Source: Rhizomucor pusillus (taxonomy: Eukaryota; Mucoromycota; Mucoromycetes; Mucorales; Lichtheimiaceae). From it: 49,206 nt of DNA. Shown here one piece after another: positions 22,253 to 34,449 of the stretch. The DNA lies in NCBI GenBank assembly GCA_900175165.2, contig FWWN02000277.1:1-49206 (forward strand), read 5' to 3'. The notes beneath the pieces were generated by a model, which did no database searches, was not told the origin of the DNA, and saw only the letters and a program-made list of their open reading frames with translations. The stretch's first letter is position 1, and the number at the start of each line of letters is the position of its first letter. The position numbers were made by a program, and so were the translations under genes.

Positions 22253-23776
22253 TTATCGCCGGCTGTAGCCGCCTCGGAAACGTGGACCTCTCGTTCCGAC
22301 ATCTGCAATGTTGATAACACCACTTGAACTCGGTTGTGGAAGGCATTGCTGCTGCTGTCCACGAGGAAAGTTTAAGCTTTCGGCACGTTGACTAGCATTA
22401 GAAACATTGACTGTTCCACTTCTTGATGGTTTTGGTATCGCCTTCCAATTGTTCTTGCCAGTTACCTCTGAGGTAGAAGAAGGTTGCCGGTAGGACGATG
22501 AAGAAGTACTGTGGTTGTTTCTGGAAGAGCTGGAGGATGATGATCGATTCAACGACCATTGAATATTCGTAGGTCCTCGGCGAGGCTCTTTTTGGTATGG
22601 GGAGGAGGAGGACCTTGAGCTGGTATTTCTCGATGAAGAGGTATCTTTGAAATATCGGCCCTTTGGACGGAAACTGTGCCTGCTAAACACAGTCATTACA
22701 TCATTCTTTTTGCTGTAATAAAATCCACGCGAAGTGCATTCCTAAAGAAACCGTCAGAAATGGATCACAATCTCACAAAAATATATAGTTTAGTCCATAC
22801 ATCTCCATAATGATCGCTGTAACCACAGTTGTAGCATGCGCGTTGCAGTGGGTTCATAATGGGTTGTCCATGATTTTCGTTATATAGATAGGCATGGAAT
22901 ATTGCAGGACAGAACTACGTACTTCGGTTAATCCAGATACAAACTGATATGAGCACACAATACTCACATTTTCGGCGTGTGACGGTTCGTTGCACTTTGG
23001 GCATGGTGTATGAATTCGAGGATTCGTGCAGTCCTAACCAAAAAGGCGCATCGAAACTTAGCATTTAATCAACCAAACGGTCATTCAGAAAAGCATTACC
23101 ATGGCAACGTGACCTCGTTCTTTGCACCGGGTGCAGGCAACATCCAATCCGCAATCGATGTATCTACCGTGACGAGACAAACAAGTTGGACACTATCAAA
23201 AAGAATATCAATCTCTAACGACCACTTCCACGAATTAAATGATGAACGTACTATGCTGCAGGATCCAGCAGAATGGCCAACTTTCGAGCACAACTGGCAT
23301 ACTGGTCCTCTGTAGTTGAGTAATCTTTTTGCTCTAAGTTCCTCGCCCTAATTTCTACGGTTACACATTGCTGTCATTCAAGCTGAATACCTAGAATTTT
23401 ACCTTTCGTTCTATCAGCTCACAGAGAGCATCCTCCTCACTCGATATCTCTTCATCATCGTCCATTGAATCGCTCTCTTTGTATTCTGTGTTGGCATCAA
23501 TACTACTCTCGTCGCTCTCATCGTCTTCGTCGCTGGAGTCGTCCTTTCGTTCATTTTTATCGTTCCCAATTCGATAATAAACAGAGCTCAACAGACGTTC
23601 CTCAGTCTCGCTATCAAGCTCCCCTCTAGCATACGTTGATCGATCAGTTAAGATCGTTAACTCAACGTCGCCCAACAGCGGCCAGGGTTGACTTACTCAG
23701 ACTCTGCACTGTGTATCCCTTCCTTTTCTTCGTATTGCCGTAAAAGTTCCAAATCTTCCTCGTCTTCTTCGAGCAT
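22253..23776 (-). CDS. Air1/2-like (ZCCHC7-type) zinc-knuckle protein, paralog B
   Basis: Second TRAMP-type zinc-knuckle protein in this window. Seven exons on the minus strand: 23776-23697, 23625-23403, 23347-23252, 23192-23100, 23033-22968, 22914-22801, 22741-22253, giving 386 aa. The N-terminus is strongly acidic (LEEDEEDLELL, then several DDE/SS runs), as in ZCCHC7. Knuckles: CQLCSKVGHSAGSC, CTRCKERGHVAMDC, CPKCNEPSHAENFC and CYNCGYSDHYGDEC. The C-terminus is Ser/Arg/Pro-rich and ends RFRGGYSRR, an RGG-like tail. From intron 2 on, all introns are phase 0 and occupy the same positions as in paralog A. It is divergent from eIF3l with 199 bp between starts. Confidence 0.85.
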
Positions 23777-23975
23777 TGCAGTTGGGCGAGAGAAAAAGAA
23801 GAGCGCGGCGCAAGCCAAATTTGGGGGGGATTGTGCTCTCTCCTGCAAGAGCAGCAGCAGCCGCAGTTCTCTCCCGCCCTTCAAGCCACAAACATCTGAG
23901 AGAGAGAGTTCAACGTTTGCCCAATTCGCACCCGCCCTATATTTTTTCGTCTTTTCGCTCTTCGCACGCGACAGA
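23777..23975. promoter_or_regulatory. Bidirectional promoter, zinc-knuckle B / eIF3l
   Basis: 199 bp between divergent start codons at 23776 (minus) and 23976 (plus). It contains a short CAG cluster near 23850, a GA repeat near 23900 and an AT-rich patch near 23940. Both genes presumably share regulation here. Confidence 0.45.
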
Positions 23976-25979
23976 ATGTACCAAGACACTTTTGAGGAAG
24001 ACGATTTGGTCGCAGAGGTTGAGCTCGTTGCTCAAGCCCGTTATTCCACCGCTGACGATCTCGACGATGGTTTTGATGCTGAGGGTACGGTGCATACGTC
24101 AGTTTAAACTGAGAATACCTTCTAAGTCGTTTGCCCTTTGCAGGAGTGTTGGCGCAGCAACAGAGTACTATCCAAATACCCGACGGCGTACGCAACTTTA
24201 TCCTCTACTTTTACCGGAATTACCTCGAAAACAATGTTTATGAACTCCACAACGTGTACGACAGCTCCTTCAACAAGTTGACCGACAAATACTACACAAA
24301 GCAACCGTGGCCCGAGGCAGAAGTCATTGCTCCTCTTGTAAACGATGGTAGCGATCGAAATTTATAAGTTATACACACTGTAGACCTGGAAACTGATTTG
24401 CACTTTGTTAGATCAAGTTTTCTTGACTCTTTACCGTGAATTATATTACCGTCACATCTACGGACGATTGACTCCTACTCTGGAACATCGATTCCGATCT
24501 TATGAAAACTACTGTGATCTTTTCAACTACATCCTAAGTAAGCATAATTGGCGTTTAAAACAGTCTATGTAGCTAACAAGCATTGTCCAGATTCTGACGG
24601 ACCTGTCAACCTCGAATTGCCCAACCAATGGCTTTGGGATATCATCGATGAATTTATTTATCAATTCCAATCTTTCAGCAACTACCGCGATCGCTTAAAG
24701 AACAAGTCAGACGAAGAGACTGCGCTTTTGCGCGAGAATCCGCAGATTTGGAGCTGCTACAGCGTTTTGAACGTCCTTTATTCGTTCATCCAAAAGTCAC
24801 GCATCAACGAACAATTGCTTGTCAGCAAGAACGGAGGAGATATGATGGAGGCTGCTGGTGAATTCGGCACTCGACCTTTGTACAAGACTCTCGGCTACTT
24901 TTCAATAATCGGTCTTTTGCGTGTGCACTGTCTCTTGGGCGACTATGTATTGGCTCTGAAGATGATGGACAACATTGTGCTTAACAAGAAGGCCATGTTT
25001 GCACGTGTGACAGCATGCCATGTTACGACCTACTACTACGTTGGCTTCGCATACATGATGATGCGACGATACGCTGATGCCATCAAAGCCTTTTCAACAA
25101 TCCTCTCGTTCATTCAGCGAACAAAACAGTACCACTCTCGTTCTTATCAATTTGATCAGGTAAAATTTTTAAAAAGGGGAAATCTTACAAGTCAAGCTAC
25201 TTACATGTCTCTGTATAAAGATCGCAAAGAAGGGTGATCAAATGTACGCCTTGCTGGCCATGTGCATTGCCCTGTGCCCCACCCGTCTTGATGAAAACAT
25301 CCACTCACAGCTCCGTGAAAAATATGGCGAGCAGATTTCCAAAATGCAAAAGGGGTAATAATTGTTGCGATCGTTTTGCTATCTGTAAACCGTGCAATAC
25401 TGATAATCTTTCTTATATACAGCGAAGAAGGTCTTCCCGTATTCGAAGAGCTTTTCCAGTATGCATGCCCCAAGTTCATTGCAGCTAGCGGCCGTGAAAA
25501 CGCCCCTGCCAACATGCCCCGAGTGGTGAGTACTCTGGGCGGAAAGAAAAAGAGGGAAAGAAAGAAGCTTTTTATTGATTGAAAAAAAAATGCGGTTTTG
25601 TAAATAGGATGCACACGGCAACCATCTCAAGATCTTCATGTCGGATATCCGTAACCAAATTATGCTCCCCACATTGCGCTCATTCATGAAGTTATACACG
25701 TCTATGGGTATCGATAAGCTCGCCAAATTCTTGGAAATGGATGCAGAGGAGCTCAAGATGCAGTTGTTGGTATTCAAGCAAAAGTCTCGCCAATGGAAGT
25801 GGGTTAGCGGCGATCTCCTCGAGGGCGAATACTTGCCCACCTCCGATCTTGATTTCTGCCTGAAGCAAGATGTAGTACACATTGCAGAGAGCAAAGTTGG
25901 TCGACGCTACGCCGACTGGTTCCTGCGTAACATCAACCGGTGCGAGGATATTGTTGTTCAGTTAGAACAAAAGGCCTAA
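23976..25979 (+). CDS. Translation initiation factor eIF3 subunit L
   Basis: Subunit of the PCI/MPN octamer of cytosolic eIF3, present in many filamentous fungi but missing from S. cerevisiae. Seven exons: 23976-24084, 24144-24347, 24412-24537, 24591-25159, 25221-25354, 25423-25525, 25608-25979, giving 538 aa; human eIF3l is 564. Diagnostic blocks: [44 protein letters not shown]-type helices around [18 protein letters not shown], and the C-terminal PCI region ([38 protein letters not shown]). All junctions keep frame with consensus GT-AG sites. Confidence 0.95.
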
Positions 25980-26145
25980 GAACTTGTTGATATGAAATAA
26001 AAAAGCGTTTTCTGAATTTCTTGATTGTGTTTTCCTTGTTGGACACTGTAGAAATAGTAAATAAATAAATAAACTAAAGCTAGTAAGAGGGTTAAATCAA
26101 AAACGTTGAATGAATCAAAGTAAAAATATCTAGGTGAATGCACAT

Positions 26146-27573
26146 CTACAACGCTTCAGCTGCTTGTCTCAAGTGAGCGTAGAAGCGTTCAACGAATGCA
26201 TTTATGTTGCTTTCCTCGATGGAACCCTCTTGCCACGTCAAGGTCACAAACATGCTTTCAGTTGTGCTTGCGGCGCTCGCGTTAATAGCGGGCATGACGG
26301 TGCAAGCGGATTGGCAGAACCATGTCTTTTGAACGGTGTAGGGACCCTCCTGAGACGGCGAGCGGAATAGGCCAAGATCAGAAAGCTCGATACCGCCCTG
26401 GCGGCCAAACTTGTAGCGTTTCAAATAGCCCTTTAAAAAGTCTACATATTCCTCCGGGTACTTCTTAAGGTATCGCAGCTGGCTGGCTTGCTTTGCAGTC
26501 TTGCTTCTAGTCTTTGCTAGTTTCTTGCTGTATGCCTTGGCCAGCTCCCAGAATGGATAGCCTAATTTATTCGGTTTCCAGGTACCCGCAGCTGCACCCA
26601 CAAAGTTGCCAATCTCGTCCTCGGACAACGGTGGATTGCAGTAACGTCTGCAGTTGACTGGTGTAGATGTAGTGACGGTCCTTCCGGGATACACATCCTT
26701 GTATGCCAACAAGAGTGATGCCATAATAACTGCATGCGGCGATATGTTGTGCGTTTGTTTAGCTTCCTTGCATAACTTTAGCCAATCCTGACCACCAAAT
26801 TCAAGCAGTCGCACGTGGGAGCAGTGCTGCAACTTGCTAAAATCCTTGACGTTCGGATAATCACCTTGCCAACCGTCAATTTCCGGATAGATTTTCCGAG
26901 CTAGAGCATACGGCAAGATCTTTTTGTTAACCATGCCGGCCAGCGTCTTGAATAAGTCCAAGAACGATGCTGCAGGAGCATTTCGATCCTCATAAGGGAG
27001 CGGCAGAGGAGAAGGAGTGCCTGTCTCGATCAAATACTGCTGCATTTCGGCAGTATCGGCAGCATTTCTGTCAGTATTGAGCTCTTTTAACAGGGATGTC
27101 CAAAATATCGCGAGACTTTTGCCGTCCATAATAACGTGCTGCATGGCAAAAACTATGCAGCATCGATCGCGTTGAGAAGGAGTGTAGCATACATGCAGAC
27201 GCCACAGGGGAATGTCTGAGCGGTTAAGGTCAAAATCCAAACAAATTTCTGCGCGTATGACATCTTCAATGGCATCAAGTGACTCGACAGCTGTAAAAGT
27301 ACAAATGTCCTTGAGATCAAACTGTGGTACTTGGACAAAGCGCGCCGTCGGCTTGTCGCTGTCGATTGCGGTCACCCTCAACATTGGATGCTGTTGAATG
27401 ACAGCGACCAGAGGAGCATGAAGCATATCGAGGAAGAAGGACTCAGCATCTTGAGCATCTGATCGAGGAGGATGTCCAAGTTCGACGGCGAACGTCACCG
27501 AACCATACGTTCGAGTAAGGGCTTTGGCTGCTTGATATTTCTCCAAAAGCCCAAATTTGCGCAGCTCTGCCAT
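26146..27573 (-). CDS. Alcohol acetyltransferase-like (condensation-fold) protein
   Basis: Intronless, 475 aa. CoA-dependent acyltransferase fold of the fungal alcohol acetyltransferase group. The catalytic HXXXD motif is HVIMD at 146-150 in AMQHVIMDGKS. Other family-like blocks are QHPMLRVTAID near 61-71, TSTPVNCRRYC in the central part, and GGIELSDLGLF near the site where relatives carry a conserved Asn/Asp-Leu-Gly. The acceptor alcohol cannot be read from sequence; a related role on other acceptors (amine or secondary metabolite) is possible. It has no introns in an intron-rich neighbourhood. A TATA box lies about 45 bp upstream. Confidence 0.8.
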   Translation of the reverse strand: MAELRKFGLLEKYQAAKALTRTYGSVTFAVELGHPPRSDAQDAESFFLDMLHAPLVAVIQQHPMLRVTAIDSDKPTARFVQVPQFDLKDICTFTAVESLDAIEDVIRAEICLDFDLNRSDIPLWRLHVCYTPSQRDRCCIVFAMQHVIMDGKSLAIFWTSLLKELNTDRNAADTAEMQQYLIETGTPSPLPLPYEDRNAPAASFLDLFKTLAGMVNKKILPYALARKIYPEIDGWQGDYPNVKDFSKLQHCSHVRLLEFGGQDWLKLCKEAKQTHNISPHAVIMASLLLAYKDVYPGRTVTTSTPVNCRRYCNPPLSEDEIGNFVGAAAGTWKPNKLGYPFWELAKAYSKKLAKTRSKTAKQASQLRYLKKYPEEYVDFLKGYLKRYKFGRQGGIELSDLGLFRSPSQEGPYTVQKTWFCQSACTVMPAINASAASTTESMFVTLTWQEGSIEESNINAFVERFYAHLRQAAEAL

Positions 27574-27616
27574 TATCGTAGGTGGCGAAGAAGAGAGGTT
27601 ATACCAATGATGCCCA

Positions 27617-27623
27617 TTTTATA
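27617..27623 (-). promoter_or_regulatory. TATA box of the acetyltransferase-like gene
   Basis: TATAAAA read on the minus strand, about 45 bp before the ATG at 27573. A TATA-driven, intronless gene suggests inducible expression, by inference. Confidence 0.55.
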
Positions 27624-27654
27624 AAAAAAGCACACCAGAATGTGTAGGTTAATA

Positions 27655-27873
27655 ATGCCATGTATAAATCTGGACAACTTTACTCATTGTTTGCAACGAT
27701 ACGCTTTTCTTGGAATGGGCTTGTCTCGTCCTTTTTGGTGTTGTGGACTCTGCAATTCGTTTCACAATGATTGCACCCCCTCGGCATCTAGTACCGTGAT
27801 GCTTGACTCCAGCATTTTCCGGTAGATCTAATTATAGAGGTGATTGGACGTGTGACAAACATCCTCAACTCAG
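27655..27873 (-). pseudogene. Decayed copy of the 3' end of the leucyl-tRNA synthetase gene
   Basis: Read on the minus strand, this segment aligns with the last exon of the leucyl-tRNA synthetase (28492-28319) and with the intron before it. Shared pieces include TTTGTCAC and TAATTAG in the intron end, ATCACGGT, GACAAGCCCATT versus GACAAACCCATT, and AAAGC.TATCGTTGCAAA near the end. Stops and small gaps break the reading frame (for example TGA after the CAATCATTG stretch). It lies directly downstream of the intact gene in the same orientation, so it looks like a remnant of a partial tandem duplication. About 445 bp separate it from the intact stop codon. Confidence 0.75.
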
Positions 27874-28318
27874 CACTTTTCTTCGTCACCTTTGAACTCG
27901 TCCTTCACCACTTTGCGATTCCAAACAATGCTTGATATTCCTGATCTGTACAGTATTTTTAAAAAGCAATGTCGCGGGTATTGAAAAGCATATTAAAAAA
28001 TAGATGTCGCCTGCTAAGATATCAGTTGTTGCAGGCTATACTCTTTTTCCCAAAAGTAATGTCGCATTTTGTGAAATTTTATAATACATTTATGCACCAA
28101 AACGACAAATTGCAGCGACATTAATTTTTGGAAAAGGTGTACTGTATTTCCGCCTGCTGTGTATAGACATTTCTTGCCTGAAAAGGTACAGTATTGACTA
28201 AAGCAAGCAAGCAACAGATCTAGATTCTTTCACATAAGGTACTACTGAGACTGGGCCGTGTATAAACTAGACCGTAAAAGCTTCTATGAATGAATACTAT
28301 TATGTTACTGTACAAATT
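27874..28318. other. Spacer between LeuRS stop and its decayed copy
   Basis: AT-rich, no gene recognised. It may include the 3' end of the leucyl-tRNA synthetase transcript and further degraded duplicate sequence that I cannot align by eye. Confidence 0.4.
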
Positions 28319-31788
<3,470 letters not shown>

Positions 31789-31833
31789 GTAGATTCAGAA
31801 GCAAGGAGGGATCAGCAGCAGGAACGCGAGCTG

Positions 31834-32052
31834 TCAACAAGTCACGGAGATTGTCGGAACCTGCTCCGAAGGGGTGATCCTCTTCACATATTCGGGACCG
31901 TTCAATGTAGTATCTAGTCGATATGAACTTGAAGCAAAACGGTTATAGGCTTCTCCTACAGAGGCATCCGTATTGCAACCCTTGATACAGTCTCTGTGGA
32001 CTTCCCACTGCCCATACTTTCCTGAAAACATCTTACAATTCCTGATAGACAT
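31834..32052 (-). CDS. Short upstream ORF, possible leader of LeuRS or separate micro-gene
   Basis: A 72-aa ATG-initiated frame about 45 bp upstream of the LeuRS start on the same strand (MSIRNCKMFSGKYGQWEVHR...). The composition looks more protein-like than the surrounding noise, with several Cys and aromatics, but I recognise no family. It might be an upstream ORF in the LeuRS leader, or chance. Confidence 0.2.
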   Translation of the reverse strand: MSIRNCKMFSGKYGQWEVHRDCIKGCNTDASVGEAYNRFASSSYRLDTTLNGPEYVKRITPSEQVPTISVTC

Positions 32053-33152
32053 TTAGCTCGATGCTACCGGTTAGTTAGCACCAGTAAGGTCTTACTCTTT
32101 TTGGACTTTCGGGAACCATGAAAATAGGAAGAAAGAGAGATCATCAAGAAGTATGATGCTTTTTAAGACTGCCAAATATACGCTAAATTGCTATTATGGA
32201 TTTTCAAAAGCATGTTATGTAATTACTCCTGACTAGCCAAGCTGAATATTATTTGCGTGCTTGGTCAACTGATACCAAGAAACATGGAAGATGAGAAAAC
32301 CTGACGTGCATATAGATCAGGTCTTTTCAAGTACAGAATGTCAAAATGACCGGCCTATCGAGTGCGTCAGAGAATTTGACACCTTGCATAAATAAAATCG
32401 AGGTTTAGGCAAGTGTGATCTTTTTGCGTGGAAGATATGCATGGCTTGTTGCTTTCGAGCGTGCCCATGGATAAGAGTAAAAGCTCACCGTGTAGCTTTC
32501 TCTTAGAATGTCACTGTTTTTCAAATTATTCTGGCACGTCCAGTATCAAATAGGATTCCAAATCAAAACAGTTGAGTTCGGGTGGAGGGTGGTGATGTGA
32601 GATCCTGCCAACGCTGTCCTGCACAGAGAGGTCGGTTCATTGGTATATCACCTAGTACAGACATTTCCCTCCATGCAGCTGTTAAAATGTACTATAGATC
32701 AGAATAATTGCTCGTAAGTCTGCGACGCTCAGCCGCCTCCTGTCAAAAAGTTAAGAGGAATATGCATAAAGCATGATCATCAATCCTCAATGATTTGTAA
32801 GCTATATGTCCTTGACATGATTAATAAGCTGTGTGCTATTAGAGTAGGAGGAAGGCGAAGTCGTGGGAACGATGCGCCGACTTGTTTGCTTTCAATTCTT
32901 GTCTGCGAGCAATAACGTTATACTTCAAAGAGTCACCAATCCATCCGGCATGATTATGTATGTAAATGTCTCCGAAACATATAGTTATTGCTACGTTTTA
33001 GTATAGTTTTTGAGCTTTTCAGCACTTTTCTCGGCGTTTCTGGATGCACAGCAAATGTTTGTTTGCATGCACATGCCTATAAATAGCTGCGCTGCGTGAT
33101 TCTTTTCATTCATGCATACCTAGAGTATTTGTAATCAAGGAGACAGGGAGCT
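32053..33152. other. 1.1-kb spacer upstream of the GST gene
   Basis: No gene, RNA gene or repeat recognised. It ends with a TATAAATA element at 33078-33085. Confidence 0.5.
33078..33085 (+). promoter_or_regulatory. TATA box upstream of the GST gene
   Basis: TATAAATA, about 295 bp before the GST start codon, which implies a long leader containing the short frame at 33153-33320 or an unspliced upstream intron. Confidence 0.45.
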
Positions 33153-33320
33153 ATGTTGGCGATGGGCTCTGCCACAGTGGATAATGGGGCTGACAAATCA
33201 AACGAGGTGGGGCTTCTGCATATGAATTTGGAGATGAATGCCTGCGTGCGCAATATAGCGCAGTTTGCGCAGCTCCCTTTGTGCAACAAGGCGGCGAAAG
33301 GTGCAGAAAATCATATTTAA
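33153..33320 (+). CDS. Possible upstream ORF in the GST leader (55 aa)
   Basis: ATG at 33153 runs 55 codons to TAA at 33318-33320, ending 52 nt before the GST start and 68 nt after the TATA box. It is the right size and place for a regulatory upstream ORF, but its peptide matches no family that I know. Confidence 0.25.
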   Translation: MLAMGSATVDNGADKSNEVGLLHMNLEMNACVRNIAQFAQLPLCNKAAKGAENHI

Positions 33321-33372
33321 GGATGCGTACGAGATCAATCCACTCGACTTGTTGCATTTGCTAACGAATAAA

Positions 33373-34165
33373 ATGACTCTTTCCAACATTAAACTTCACT
33401 ACTTTGATATCGGCAGTAAGTACATAGAAAGCTATGCTGTTACCGGCATTGTGAGAATAATGTTTGTGCTTAGGTCGCGGATATGGTCAGATCGTTCGCT
33501 ACTTCCTCCAGGACAACAACATCTCTTACGAGGATATCCGTTTCAAGCATGAAGACTGGCCCGCCAAACGCGAGGAGATGATTGCTGCCAACAAGACGCC
33601 TGCCGCTACCGCTCCTTACGTCGAAACTGCTGACGGCGCTTGCTACGGTCGCACTCTGCCCATCTTGCGTCGTCTTACCAAAACCATCCCAGGTATGCGT
33701 GTCTGGATGTTGAATAATGGATTATCGTATCTCTTACGAGGAGCTTTACAGCATTGAAGTTTGAAAACGACGATGAAGAGTACTATGCCGACTACGCAGC
33801 CGATGTTGCTTATGACTGGTACTCCGAATATGTATACGCTGCATACTACGAGGATTTTAAGAAAAAGTATGAGGACCGCTATGCTGGCCATCTTGACAAA
33901 ATGGAACGCATCTATGCCAAGAACAGCGGTCCCTACATCCTCGGTGAAAAGGTAAGCCTCTCAAGAGCATAGAAACCAGCCTTTATTGGTAGTAACCGTC
34001 GATACTGTGCCGTAGATCTGCTATGTCGACTACCTTGTATACCACTGCGTGCATGGCAACAATGCCTTTGACTTGATCCAAAGAAAATACCCTGCTCTGG
34101 CGAAGTTTGTCGCAGCATTCAAGGAAAGACCTAACTTGAAGAACTACCTCGCTAACCCCGAATAA
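33373..34165 (+). CDS. Glutathione S-transferase (sigma-like)
   Basis: Cytosolic detoxification enzyme joining glutathione to electrophiles. Four exons: 33373-33415, 33474-33692, 33752-33951, 34016-34165, giving 203 aa, the usual GST length. The thioredoxin-like N-domain starts IKLHYFDIGSRGYGQIVRYF; Tyr12 of KLHYFD is in the place of the catalytic Tyr of sigma-class enzymes. The substrate region near TAPYVETADG replaces the more usual VPxL-ES block. The C-terminal helical domain contains GPYILGEKICYVDYLVYH and the end KERPNLKNYLANPE. No targeting signal. Confidence 0.87.
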
Positions 34166-34449
34166 GTGCTTGTTGCTCATGAAAATAAAATGCCGTTTAC
34201 AAAGCTATAAGGAGGAAATAGTCATATGTTCTCAATCGACGTTACCTATCCATATGGTTGAAGCCAGTAGAAATCCTTAAAATTAGCAGAATCACTTTTC
34301 TCCAAGTGCAAGAAATCCGAGACATCTAAAAGTCTCCGGGAAAATCGTGCAGGTAAATGAAAAACATCGAAAGGATAATTCCACGAGACAATTGTATATT
34401 GGGAGTAGCATTGCAAAATCATTATTGCTTTTGCCATATTGTATTTAAT

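Noticed and set aside
27205..27245. tRNA-like string (GTCTGAGCGGTTAAGG) resembling a Ser/Leu tRNA 5' half
   Set aside because: It lies inside the acetyltransferase-like coding frame, and no matching acceptor stem or T-arm follows.
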